Source: Panicum virgatum
Taxonomy: Eukaryota; Streptophyta; Magnoliopsida; Poales; Poaceae
Assembly: GCF_016808335.1 (NCBI RefSeq)
Contig: NC_053136.1
Span: 4,694,531-4,758,530, forward strand
Length of the DNA: 64,000 nucleotides
Direction of reading: 5' to 3'
The position numbers were made by a program, and so were the translations under genes. Within the stretch, counting starts at the first letter, position 1. Every line of letters begins with the position of its first letter. This document shows positions 20,311 through 31,904 of this stretch, one piece after another. The notes beneath the pieces were generated by a model. That model made no database searches and had not been told where the DNA came from. It saw only the letters and a program-made list of their open reading frames with translations.

Positions 20311-20748
20311 GACTCACTTCGTTCTTTTTAGATGAGATAGTACTACGTGTGTCGCTACGGGAGTCGATCTTTTTAACCTTGAAAGAGAGTATATATATAT
20401 ATATAGGAATAAATTATGATGCAAATCAAACAACCAACTGGATACCAACACTCTGAGCTAAAAATTCAATTATAAAAAGATGCAAATCCCATAAGAAAGT
20501 TGCAGACTTGCAGTAATATGCAGCATTTTGTTCAGACATATGAGTTTGCCGTAATCAGCAATATCTTTTGTGGATTTCATTCATGATAATATCCCAGGTC
20601 AATTTAGAACACAATAACAATCTTTACAACTTTTGATACTTACACTATTTGGTAGCAATTGAAGAATTTACAGATTTGATAGTAGCATGCAAGGACATTG
20701 CAGTCAGGAGCTGCACATTACATAACCATGATGGAGGCAGATTCTCAT

Positions 20749-22049
20749 CTATAGCGTTAGGACCTCCTTATACACAATCTTCTTTGTGTATGTACCGTTT
20801 CTCATCAGCGTCTTTTTCTTCTCATTATCCAACATTTTTTTCCTCTCCTTCACACTTCGTTTTATCTTGTCCTTCTTCTGGGATTTCTTCTTATCCTTGA
20901 TTTCATCTTTCTTGTTGCCTTCGTCAGTATTAGGTGGGAGTGTGAGGATCTTAATGTTTGATCTGGCGGTTGCTCTAGATAGCGCAACGTACAACTGACC
21001 ATGTGAGAACACGGGTTCGGGCAAGTACACCCCCACGTTGGGAATAGTTTGCCCTTGTGCCTTGTTAACCGTCATGGCAAAGCTGAGCCTAATAGGAAAT
21101 TGCTTCCTCTTGAATTGGAACGAGAACATCTCATCATCTGATGGGCATAAGGGTATCCGAGGGAGGAAAACCCGCTTTCCAGCATGCTGGCCCAATACAA
21201 TTTCAGCATTGATTGAGTTTTTTTGCGAATCCTCGTACCACCAGTCTCGTTCCATTGCAGAGTCCATTCGCATGGTCGATATTTCTAAGCAATATGATTG
21301 GGCAACTGATCTTAAGCTTTAGCACGTGTGGAGGTAAACCATTTGGGGTTAAGGTGTTAAGAAACTCTGAGGGGTAATAGTTATGTGGATCATCAATTGC
21401 AGAGTCGAAGCTATGATAAACCATCTCGTCCCCTCGAAAACTACCTATCATCTTCATATTAATCATATCCACCCGCTCATTTCGTGTTGACAAAATCGCC
21501 CTGGAAGTGATGTAGTCTTTGCTTGCCATGTTCTCATTTAGCTTTGGGAATATGCATTCAATCAATCTATCAAGATCCTTACCATCTCCAGTATAAGGCA
21601 CACATATATCGTCCGGGAGACGGACATCTCCATCACCATTTACCTCCTCTGTTCCACCACCAATGCGCAAGAGATAATCTGCAAACCAAGGGTCGCTCTG
21701 TGCCCGCATGTTGTGCACCAACTTTAGATGCCGCATCCAATCCCAAAGGTACAACCTCCGCAGCGAAGCGTCGACTATTTGAGCCCTCGACCCCTTCCGG
21801 ACAACAGGGAGGACCTGCCTGAAATCTCCACCGAAAACAACAGTCTTCCCACCAAACGGCAGCTCCGGCCGATCCATTATATCTCTCAAGCTTTTGTCAA
21901 GAGCCTCCACCGCTTGCTTCTTTGTCATTGTAGCCTCATCCCAAATTATAAGAGATGTTCCCCGCAGCAGCTTTGCAGTACCACTTTATTTCGTGAAGCT
22001 ACATAATCTACCATCCTCAATAGTAAGTGGTATTTTGAAGCGTGAGTGG
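20749..22049 (-). pseudogene. Helitron RepHel: C-terminal part of the Pif1-like helicase
   Basis: This encodes helicase motifs II-VI. Walker B is in a LIIWDEATM segment near 21935. Then come a GGDFRQVLPVV motif, a long middle, and the C-terminal SFAMTVNKAQGQT and GQLYVALSRAT motifs typical of Helitron/Pif1 helicases. A Lys-rich tail ends at 20749. Lesions are a TAA at 21986-21988 within the segment before Walker B, and a 1-bp gain in an A-run at 21218-21224 that shifts frame between the middle and C-terminal parts. The right edge is cut by the solo LTR at 22050; the coding sequence resumes at 23708. Confidence 0.9.
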
Positions 22050-23707
22050 TGAAAGCATCTAGGCCCCTAATTCGAGTTTTGGTAATTAATGACAACGGTC
22101 TGTGGATTAACGATTTCATTTGAGATAATGAGTATAGGTTGATCCACGGATGAAAGAGATTTGGTTGTGAACATATGGAGTTTTGGAGATGATGAGCAAA
22201 GCTCGGGCTAAAGGCAAAGGTATAAAATAGGGCTTTTGCGTTTTACCGGTCACAAGGCGTTTAGTGGATGAAAAGTGACCGGATTTGTTGGATAGATAGC
22301 CGTACTATCAAGAGGGGTTGTATATTCATGCTTGACGGGTCTCTAGTGCCATTGTGCTCAAAATGTCTAGTTGCATGCATGAGGGCTAACAACGTTTTGA
22401 AAAGATTTGAAAAAGACTAAGTTTGAGAGCTGACTGAGTAACGGCGGACAGTCCTCACCCTAGGGGCGGACGGTCCGATCCCGTTCCAGAGAGCTTGCAG
22501 AGGCTCTGGTGGGCTGGCGGACAGTCCGGCCCAGGTGGGCGGACGGTCCGCCACTTTTACTCAGAATTTGTACCAGGGAGGGTGTCTCTCTGGTGGGCTT
22601 CAAAGTTAAACGGCGGACAGTCCGCCCATGGGGCGCGGACGGTCCGCCCATGGGGCGCGGACGGTCCACTGGCTAATCCCAGATTTGTACCAGAGAGGTT
22701 GTTTCTCTGGTTTGGGCTGAAAAGAGAACTGCGGACGGTCCGCTCCTGAGGCGCGGACAGTCCGCAGGCTAACTTCAAAGTTGTTCCAGAGACGTTGTTG
22801 GTCTCTGGTGGTGTGGAACACATAACTGCGGACGGCCCGCCAGGGCTTAACGGCTAGTTCTGACACGCATTAAATGCATTATGACTCACTGGTTTATAAC
22901 GGCGGACAGTCCGGTTTTTGAAATGCGGACGGTCCGCGATTTCGCAGAAAAGAGTGTAACGGCTAGTTTTTGGAGGGATGTCTATATATACCCATTGCCC
23001 GGCCTTTGGGAGGTTCTCTTGGCCATTTGGACTGCATACTTGACATCTTAGAGCTATGGCATCCCTCTCTCACACACACTTGCTTAGAGATTGCATTCTT
23101 GAGAGTGTGAGAGCTTCCTAGTGCATTGCATCAAGAGTTTGAGCTTTGTGGCATTATGGAAACTTCAAGCAAGCATCATCAACTTGTTACTCTTGGGAGT
23201 TGCCGCTCCCTAGATGGCTTGGAGAAGAGGATTTCGTGGAGCTCCTCCAAGGAGATTGTTGAGGAGCCCCGATTTCGGTTGTGAGAGGTCTTGTGCTCAC
23301 CTCACCGGAGTGGTGAAGAGCAACTCTAGTGGAATCGAAGTGTGGAGCGGTTCCTTGATTCAAGCCGGCTCAAGATCAAGAGGTTCTTGATAGAGGAGCG
23401 GTTGATTCTTGGAATCCACCTCAACGTGGATTAGGGGTGACCGGCAAGTCATCGACACCACGGGATAAACTCTTGTGTCAAGCTTGGTTACTTCTCTTGC
23501 TCTCTTTAATTCTTGTTTTACTTTGAGCAATTTACTTTACTAGAGCTTGTTTTGCATCTTGTCACCCTAGGTTGCAAACCCATCTAGAGATAGTAATAGC
23601 TTGGCATAGGGCTTTCCTTTGGTACTAATTAAATTTCTCTAGTGTTGTTGACTTTAGATTTTAAACCGCCTATTCACCCCCCTCTAGTCGGTGTTCTTGA
23701 TCCTACA
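22050..23707 (+). mobile_element. Solo LTR of a Sirevirus-like Copia element
   Basis: It starts TGAAAGCATCTAGGCCCCTA and ends GGTGTTCTTGATCCTACA, with a perfect duplication AGTGG at 22045-22049 and 23708-23712. The start resembles that of the Copia LTR at 34510-36198 (TGTAAGCATCTAGGCCC on its strand) and so does the end (GATCCTTACA there), so the two families are related. A TATA box (TCTATATATACCC, about 22981-22993) lies directly downstream of the palindrome array. It interrupts the Helitron helicase. Confidence 0.93.
22443..22940 (+). repeat. Array of about 12 GCGGACxGTCCGC palindromes in the solo LTR
   Basis: Copies begin near 22444, 22466, 22517, 22539, 22613, 22636, 22656, 22733, 22753, 22827, 22901 and 22925. 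They are mostly CGGACAGTCCG or CGGACGGTCCG, often as close pairs of one of each. The array ends about 45 bp before the TATA box. Palindromic repeats upstream of the promoter are known in Sirevirus LTRs; their role is not established. Confidence 0.88.
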
Positions 23708-24074
23708 AGTGGGCGGTTCTTCCACCGGGCATGATGGAGGCGGCAACACCAGATGTAGCTGTCGCCACAGCAAGCTTGTTCTCACTACGTACTCTAGCGA
23801 GCAGGGCCCTGTAAAGAAAAGTCTTCCTAGTGCTGCCAGGTCCATCCACAAAGAACAAAACGCCTTCATCCGTGTCAATCGCGGCCATGATCTCATCATA
23901 TGCAGCCCTCTGCTCACTGTTCAAGGACTCAGACAACGCCACATCATCCGCACTGGGAGCTATGCTTGCCTCCTCAAAGATCTCACGTGGGATACCGCTT
24001 GCTGTGTCATAGGTGTCGTCGATATCGGGTAGTGGGAATGACTTTATGTCCTTTCCCATCAATTGCAACATATT
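23708..24074 (-). pseudogene. Helitron RepHel: helicase N-terminal part with altered Walker A
   Basis: Contains the LNSEQRAAYDEIM helicase entry motif and then a P-loop reading GPGSTRKTFLY (about 23815-23845). Active Helitron helicases have GPGGTGKT here, so the invariant second Gly of GxxxxGK[ST] is replaced by Arg. The following SGVAASIMPGGRTAHL segment is intact up to the solo LTR, after which the frame continues at 22049. A TAA at 24075-24077 separates it from the upstream Rep part. Confidence 0.88.
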
Positions 24075-25055
24075 TTAAAGGTCAATCAGCACCATTTGTT
24101 CCACGGTCGTGGGGGAAGGATAGTTGCGTCGGTAGTCCTCTGACATTGCATCTAGATGTTTCTGCCATAGCCCGATCACATCACTTGGCTCGCAGAATAC
24201 CAAAATTGTTGCAAATAGCCTTCGCAGTGAGGACGGCATTTGGTACATTGTGGCTTCTGTAAGGCAATCATCAAGTGTGGTGTCCTCTTCGATCAAGCCC
24301 CTTTTTTCTGTGACCTCTCGAAATGTTGACTGCAACACACCGTCCACCATCCTCAAATGCTGATATGAGGTAGCACCGGTGACATGGTTTAAGAGAACAT
24401 GAAGATAGTAGCGTTCACCTTCAGCCGGGTGAGCCGAGGCAATTCTACCAACTTGGCCACGATTTTTATATTTTCTCCACTGCCAGAATTTTCTGTTAGA
24501 TTGCCATGTAAAATGCTCTGGGAAGTCACGGTAGAGGATTCCACGAGCTTTCTCGTGTAACCTATTTGCCTCGAAGTACGCCGTCAGCATTGACTGTTCG
24601 ACCCCTGGACGGTTAACCACATCTTTGAGCTTCTGCCGTTGATGGAATGAGACCATGTGCATGTCAGGAAGATGAAGTTGCAGCTGCTTTACGGGCAGAT
24701 GGACCTTACTCAAGTCAAATCCGTATATCCTCCATAGCGCCTCTGGAGGTGTAACCCACCTGGCGTCTCTGTATTGCTTGATCTCGTCGTTGTTTCCCTT
24801 TTCCTCCTCCTTGTCAGATTCTCTCACGGCCACGAATGCTCGGTCATGCCCCTTGTATATGTATTTGAACAAATATTTCACAGACTTAATGCTCCTACAT
24901 GCCTCAACATTGATGTGGCAGTTGAACAACAGCAGTAGGTAAGGGTTGTAAGGGATGACCCATTGATTGTCTAGCTCATGGCCTCGGATTTTTCCTTATG
25001 CCCGTCATCACGTTGCCTATAAATGGGATAAGAATTCTTGCCCTGCGAGGTGGCC
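24075..25055 (-). pseudogene. Helitron RepHel: central region with Tyr-rich Rep motif
   Basis: The frame contains VKYLFKYIYKGHDRA near its start; this Tyr-containing motif carries the catalytic tyrosine(s) in Helitron Rep proteins. It continues through a conserved FHQRQ...VNRPGVEQSMLTAYFEANR segment. The upstream portion 24930-25055 is shifted in frame (SYPIYRQRDDGH in one frame, then NQWVIPYNPYLL in another), so at least one frameshift is present. It ends at the TAA at 24075. Confidence 0.88.
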
Positions 25056-25904
25056 TCACATAAAGGGTGCGGGTAGTGGTTTTTGCATGAACCACGACCC
25101 ATGCATCATATGCTTGGTGACCATCTTGTACAGCTCCATGTACTTCTTCTTATTTGGTAGCTCAGCTGATATAAGAAGGTCATACTGCTCGGGGCACGTG
25201 AGTTTGAACTTGTTGCGCATTATAAGCAACCAATGGGCACACGGCAATCCCCTCTTCTGGAACTCAACGACATATACATAGGCCTGGACCTCTCCAAGGA
25301 TGTGATCTTTGAGCAAACTTTTCTTCAACTCCTCAAGTTTTGCCCTGAAGACCCGGGCGATGAGATCTGGATGATCCTGTGGTGTCTGGCCCGGGTAAAG
25401 TGAACTCCTGATCTCATCCCAATTGGGATTGCAAGTCATCATGAGAAATATATCAGGTCTACCATATTTTCGCACCAATGCCATAACATCCATATACCGC
25501 CGCCTCATATCCCGAGGCCCTCCGATGAATGATGTACCCAGCACAGTATGCTTGCCAACTGCATCTGCTCGACCCTCGCCGGCATGAAGACTGTCAACAA
25601 GACCTTGGTATAGATCAGCCCTTATCTGATCCTGGTTATTATGGATGTAATCTAAACGAGAGCTCTCGATCTTGACGTATATGCCCACAACAAACTACTG
25701 AAAAAGACGATTGCCATGCAATATTGGGTTAAATATTCCTAGCCGCATCTGAAACTTGTAGCAGTAGTAATCACGTACAGACACACATAAATTTCTAGCA
25801 GAATCTGCACATACAAAAATATTATATTAGCGACCATGATTGCACGTCCTACGCGATACACTGTATGAGTTATGTCAAAATAAATTACCTAGATCATCAT
25901 CACC
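25056..25904 (-). pseudogene. Helitron RepHel: Rep domain with altered HUH motif
   Basis: Encodes the Helitron Rep region: GTSFIGGPRDMRRRYMDVMAL, then FLMMTCNPNWDEI, then the HUH segment, which reads GLPCAHWLLI at about 25225-25250. Active Helitrons have GLPHAH, so the first metal-binding His is replaced by Cys (TGT). Upstream, QMRLGIFNPILHGNRLFQ is followed by a TAG at 25695-25697 just before FVVGIYVKIE. A possible exon junction (donor GTAATTTATT) is at about 25880. The gypsy element has inserted at 25905-25909. Confidence 0.88.
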
Positions 25905-25909
25905 ATTAC

Positions 25910-28900
25910 TGAAGCGTTCCCTCATAAGAGAAGACTTAAAAGTGATACATTATCAATCCCAGGAGGCTGATAACATTTTTATTACATCAGATGGTACATC
26001 ACCGTACACCTCTACGCAGAAGTGTGCAGTGAAGCGCCACTATCGCGAGGATAACAACTAACACCCACACGACGATATTAACTACGAAGAGGGGTTGTCA
26101 GAGTCTTGCGCCATGCGGAACCCCCTGCGGGTGACCCTAATCCACAGGCAAGGTTGGGTGCAGGACGGAACCTCTACTCGACGTCTTCGTGAACGAAGTC
26201 TGGATCTTCCTCTATAAAAATTAAAAATAGGGTGGGTACAAATGTACTCAGCAAGTCCAACCACACCCACGGAGGGGTATAAACAGAATATAATGCACAG
26301 GATAAATCAAGGATAAGGCTAAGGTTTAATTTGCAGAAAGCTGATTTTTATGCAAGGGTTTATTTGAAAGAAAGGATTTTCAAAGCAAGTCTTCTTTGTA
26401 CCGAATAACACATAATGTTGTCCCACACAGGACCCAAATTTTAAGCTGCTACCGGACTCCTCATCCGTCGTAGCACACGGCACAACTGCCGGACACATTC
26501 CCAAAACAACTCGCGCCAACCCATCCCAAAATAAACACTAGTTATGTGACCACACCGTAACTCGCCCAGTACTGTGGGCACGGCTATTCGAATAGGTTTT
26601 AACTCTGCAGAGGTGTGCAACTTTACCCACAAGCGGGATACCACAGGTCGAACACCGTGGTGTCGGTGTAGATCCCAACAAAGCCATTACCCACCTTAGC
26701 TATACCTGACTAGCCATCACGGGATCCACCAAGGGGTCATTGACCTATCACAGAGGTTGTAACCGGGGCATAAGTCACACAGAGCTAATCCCTTCTCCTT
26801 GATCACCCGTTGCTCTCAGCTCTCCTGATGGCTATCAGACTAACTAGTGGGGTTTATGCTAAGCCGTTGCCCATTCAACGGTCGAGTGGTTTGCATGGTA
26901 ATAGAGTTAGGTGAGATGACACACCAACTCGGTCCTTAGTTGTGACAAGATGGATATCTCCCTTCCTTGCTCTACCACACAGTTACAAGCACACCAATCG
27001 GCAAATCACACAGAAGTGCCATCCATCCAGTCTAAACTTATCTTTCGAAAATTTCATATTTTTCCCTTCCCACACACTCATACATTTTCCTTTTATAAAA
27101 CAAATTGTATTGTGTTTAAGGTCCTAAGCATTCTAGCAGCGAATAATGTCCAAACACATTCAGACATTAATCTAGGTGGTCAAGGAATGGTTATAACAAA
27201 TCAAAGGGTGGCTATCCAACCATTTTTTAGCAGCAGGCAAAACATATGCAATTTTATAAAATAGGCCAACAGGTTGTGTTTATAAAAACTAGGACAAAAC
27301 ATGCATCAAAGGGTGGAATTGAACTTGCCGTCTTCAAAACCTTCCGGGAGGTCCTGGTCGAAGTATTGTCCTTCGGGATCAGGGTCGCAAAACTGGTCCT
27401 CGTAGTACTGCTCGTCGGCGGGCAATCCTTCGTTTACACCGTGGTCTACGACGCATACAAACGGGCACACAATCAGGAAGAAGAATTAAAAGTTTTATCG
27501 TTGAGCTCGAATCGGAAACAATTAATATATGGAGATAGGAGTAGTATTTTTGGGCGGTTTTCTAATGGCATGGCCAAAATTATGTTATGAAAGGCGTGGT
27601 AAAGTTTTAGGTCGATCGGAGATAGTTTGGCGCATGAAATGATAGGTTACAGAGAGGTTTAGGGGTTAAACAAGAAGTCAGGGACCTGTTTCTAATTAGT
27701 GAAAGGACCTGATTAGAATTCCAGGGAATGTTTGGGTTATTTTGTAAAAGGGTAGGGTTTTATTTATAAATAAATTTATACAATGGAGGGTTTATTTGTA
27801 AATATAATAAAGGATAGGGCTTAATTTGCAAAAGGCCAAAGGGTGGAAGGGTTCTTAAACAAAATAGAAGAAGGGGAGGGGCTTAAGGGCAAAATAGCCC
27901 TCCATCCTTTTCCTCTCGACGCAGAACAGGGGAGGGGGCGCTGGGCGCCGGCGGTGGCCCTCGCCGGCGGCCCAGGGCACGGCGGCGGCTGGGATCAGGG
28001 GGAAAAGGGAGAGGGGGATGAGGGGGTCCGATTCCCCTACTCACCTCGGGGGGAGGTGGTCTGTGGAGGGCGGGCGACAGTGGCGGGCGGAGGTGGCTGG
28101 TTATGGCCGTGGCGGCGGCGCTGCAGACTTGGGGAAGGGGCGAGCGATGGTGGAGATGGTTGCGGTGGCCCAGAGCTGCGCGGAGGCCCTCTTTATAGGC
28201 CTAGTAAGGTGGTGGAGCGAGCGGGGCAGGTGGTGGCGCCCGGCGAGAGGCGCGGCCAGTTTTAATGGCGGTGGGGCCGGTGTGGTGCCATGACGTGGCG
28301 GCGGCGTGATTCGCGGCGGTTCCAGTTGATGCGACGGCTCGGGCAGGCGCGCAGGCACGTGGAGCGGGCCGGCGTCGAGCGGAGCGGCGCGAGCGGCGAG
28401 GCCGCAGCACTGCCGGTGAGCGCGTGCGCGGGGGTGCCCTGGCGCTGCAGCGGAGCAGGGCAGCGATGAGCGGCGCGACGGGCGGTGCGGCCACGCGGTG
28501 CGTGTGGACGTGCGCGCGTGGAGCGCGTGGGGTGGCCGGGTGCGCGCGCGGGCGTGGAACGGGGTCGGCGCGGCGTGCGCAGCTTGGCGGGAGCACGGCG
28601 AGCGGCTCGCGTGGCGCGAGCAGAGGGCGGCAGCGGCGGCGGCGCGCGCGCGTGTGCACGGCCCAGGGGGAGGCACGTGCACGTGGGCAGGCGGCCGGGC
28701 TGGGCAAGTGCGTGGGCCAGGGGAGGCGTGCGCGCGGGCAGGCGGTGAGCGGCCGGTGGCGGGCCGAGCGTGCGAGCGGGCGCGCGGCAGAGGAGAGGGA
28801 GGAGGAAAGGAGAGGGGGAGAGAGAGAGAGAAGGAAAATGGGAAAAGGAAAAGGAAAAGAAAAAGAAAAAGAAAAAGCGGAAAGGGGGGGAGAGAGAGAG

Positions 28901-29138
28901 AGTGCTCCGGCGATATTCGCGGCGGCCATTGCGGCCTTGTCGGCCACGCGCGCCGCGACGTCTGGTCGGAGGACGCACGCGGAGCGAGGATAAAAAAGAG
29001 AGACGGGACATCGGTCGGATTCGGGTGTCGGTTCAGGGAAAGATTTTTGGAAGCATTGAGCTCAACAACGAAAGGAATGTTTTTGAAAGTTAATTTTTTA
29101 GTGTGTGATTTATTTGGTAAATTTTTCGGGACGGCACA
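25910..29138 (-). repeat. 3' LTR of the gypsy element
   Basis: Homologous to 48914-52143. It has an AT-richer half (25.9-27.85 kb) and a very GC-rich half (27.9-29.0 kb) followed by purine-rich AAAAGG/GA runs. A TATA box (TATAAAG on the minus strand) is at 28191-28197. The many open frames in the GC-rich half are in both strands and both LTRs and are not genes. Confidence 0.95.
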
Positions 29139-31860
29139 AACCTACCCCACTTAAAATGAATCTCGTCCTCGAGATTCGGCTGGCTCCTAAACAGGTGGGG
29201 AAATTCTTTCTTCAAGGCATCTTCACGCTCCCATGTAGCTTCTTCTACACCGTGTCTGCTCCACTGAACTCTGCAAATCCGTACTTCGGAGTTTCTTGTT
29301 CTCCTAGTAACAGTGTCCAAGATCTTGACATGTACTTCCTGGTACCGAAGGTCTGTCTGCAGATCTATCTCTTCTTCTGGCACATGCTCTTTCTCTGGTA
29401 CTCTCAAACATCTCCTTAACTGGGACACATGGAACACCGTGTGTATATCCGACATTCCTTCTGGTAGCTCCAGTCGGTACGCTACAGCTCCGACTTTCTT
29501 CAGAACTCGGTACGGTCCAATGTACCGAGGGGCCAACTTTCCTTGTATCTGAAATCTTCGAGTTCCCCAAATAGGTGAAACCTTAAGGTAGACGAATTCT
29601 CCCGGGTTGAAACTTATTTCTCGTCTCTTCTTGTCTGCGTAGCTCTTCTGTCGAGACTGGGCGGCCTTCAGCTTTTATCTAATCTCGGTCACTCTTTCTT
29701 CTGCTTCCTTTATGAGTGTGGGTCCAACTAGGGCACGTTCTCCAACTTCTGACCACATCAAAGGAGTTCTGCATTTTCTCCCATAAAGAGCTTCAAATGG
29801 TGACATGCCTAAACTCGCTTGATAACCGTTGTTGTATGAAAATTCCACACTCTGCTCCCAATCCTTGCCATAGGTAAGGACACATGCTCTCAGCATATCT
29901 TCCATAATCTGATTCACTCTTTCCGTTTGGCCATCCGTTTGTGGGTGATAGGCGGAGCTAAAATCGAAGTTGGTGCCCATGGCTTTATGCAAACTTTTTC
30001 AAAACCTAGAGGTGAATTGGGTCCCTCTATCTGAAACGATCCTGCTAGGTACTCCATGCAACTTTACTATGTTCTCCACATACAACTTGGCTACGTTTTC
30101 TCCACCGTAGTTGGTCCGTACGGGTATGAAATGAGCCGCTTTAGTGAGTCGGTCCACTATTACCCATATGGAGTCGTGTCCTTTCTGTGTTATGGGAAAA
30201 CCCACTACAAAGTCCATTCCTATCCCATCCCATTTCCAAACCGGAATTGGTAGGGGTTGCAACAATCCTGCTGGCTTCTGATGTTCGGCCTTGATCCTCT
30301 GACACTTATCACAGTGGGCGACAAATCGTGCAATATCCGCCTTCATTCCATTCCACCAGTATTTTTGTCTTAAATCCAGATACATTTTAGTGGACCCTGG
30401 GTGAATGGAATATGCTGAGTTATGAGCCTCGTCCATGATCACTTGCCGGAAGCCCCCTTCTTTGGGTACACAAATTCTATCCTTATACCACAAGGTTCCC
30501 TTATCATCTACTCGAAAATCCGGTGCTTTGTTTTCTCCAGTATATTTGCGGATCTTCATTAAATCCTTATCCGAACCTTGAGCCTTTCTGATTCTGTCTT
30601 CTAGTGTGGATTGGATGTTCAGCACGTGGCTGGAGGCTCGAGGGACAATGTGCACATTCAATCGTGTCATTTCCTCTCGCAGATGATCATCCTTGGGTCC
30701 ATAGGTTTTCCGGCTTAAGGCATCGGCCACTACGTTCGCTTTGCCGCGGTGGTAATGGATTTCCAAATTATAATCCTTAACCAATTCAAACCATCTTCTT
30801 TGCCTTAAGTTCAAATCCGGCTGGGTGAAGATATACTTCAAACTCTTATAGTCGGTGTAAATCTCACACTTATTTCCAATCAAATAATGTCTCCAAATCT
30901 TAAGGGCATGCACTACGGCTGCAAACTCCAGATCATGTGTTGGGTAATTCTGCTCATGAGGCCTGAGTTGGCGGGAAGCGTATGTAACCACTTTCCCATC
31001 TTGCATGAGGACACACCCTAATCCTTGTCGGGATACATCACAATAGATAACAAAATCCCGATGAATATCCGGTAGGGTCAGCACTGGGGCAGTTGTCAAT
31101 CTTCTCTTCAATTCTTGAAAACTTATTTCACATGACTCTGTCCAGTTGAATTTCTTATCCTTCTTGAGCAGCTCTGTCATGGGCCGGGCTATCTTGGAAA
31201 ATCCTTCAATGAATCTTTGATAATATCCAGCTAATCTGAGAAAGCTTCTGATTTCACTAACATTAGTTGGTTGTTGCCAATTGGAAACCGCTTCGACTTT
31301 CTCAGGGTCGACTGCTACTCCTTCTGCGGTCAGAATATGTCCGAGAAAAGCCACTTTCTCTAGCCAAAATTCACACTTGCTGAATTTTGCATAGAGTTTG
31401 TTGGCTCTCAACTTTTCCAAAACTACCCTAAGATGTTGCTCATGTTCCTGGACACTCTTGGAGTAAATAAGTATGTCATCGATAAAGACTACGACAAACT
31501 TATCTAACTCGTCCATAAACACCTTGTTCATGAGGTTCATCAAATAAGCAGGTGTATTAGTTAGTCCAAAAGACATTACGGTGAACTCAAACTGTCCGTA
31601 ACGGGTGACAAATGATGTCTTTGGGATGTCGCTTTCTCTAACCTTGAGCTGAAAATATCCCGACCTCAGATCAATCTTAGAGAAGTACTTGGCTCCTTTT
31701 AGCTGATCAAAAAGGTCATCAATCCTGGGGAGGGGGTACTTATTCTTGACGGTAACTTTATTTAACGTCTGGTAATCTACACACAACCTCATACTCCCAT
31801 CCTTCTTTTTGACAAATAGGACTGGGGCTCCCCAAGGCGACGAGCTTGGTCTGATGAAGC
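29139..31860 (-). pseudogene. gypsy pol: reverse transcriptase, RNase H, integrase (broken)
   Basis: RT motifs are at about 31790-31450: [10 protein letters not shown], then FIDDILIYS as the YVDD-equivalent active site. RNase H follows ([15 protein letters not shown]), then the integrase zinc finger (HPGSTKMYL...CDKCQR) and core ([19 protein letters not shown]). At about 29995 a frameshift separates the core from the AYHPQTDGQTERVNQ part that carries the third acidic residue. A further stop at 29675 separates the C-terminal chromo-like segment, which runs past the PPT into the LTR. It is a relic of gag-pol expression, not functional. Confidence 0.93.
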
Positions 31861-31904
31861 CAATTCATTGTAGTTCTTCCAGCTGCTTCTTTAATTCCGC
31901 CAAT

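Larger units (their letters stand above)
15818..20337 (-). mobile_element. Non-autonomous Helitron (TC...CTAG), carrying a solo LTR
   Basis: Read on the minus strand it starts TCTCATCTAAAAAGAACGAA at 20337, after an A. It ends at 15818 in CTAG followed by T, the A|T insertion rule for Helitrons. Just before CTAG is a short GC hairpin (CCTGT-AGCAACGC-ACGGG) and a 7-nt spacer, the expected 3' signature. Its 5' end is similar to that of the large Helitron at 62765 (shared AAAAAGAACGAAGT, then CCGTGGTTCTGCCCGCC), so it may be a derivative of that family. It contains no RepHel gene. A hAT MITE (16985-17242) and a solo LTR (17517-18566) have inserted into it. The GC-rich block near its 5' end is described separately. 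The rest, 15822-16976 and 18572-19316, is AT-rich without recognisable genes. Confidence 0.78.

Noticed and set aside
21523..22006. Plus-strand open frames opposite the Helitron helicase
   Set aside because: Antisense shadows of a well-recognised helicase frame.
22460..22866. Frames across the CGGACxGTCCG palindromes
   Set aside because: Periodic peptide patterns are produced by the palindromes; they lie in the LTR upstream of TATA.
27843..28993. Large open frames in the gypsy LTR
   Set aside because: They appear in both LTRs with frame-breaking differences and on both strands, as expected of GC-rich non-coding sequence.
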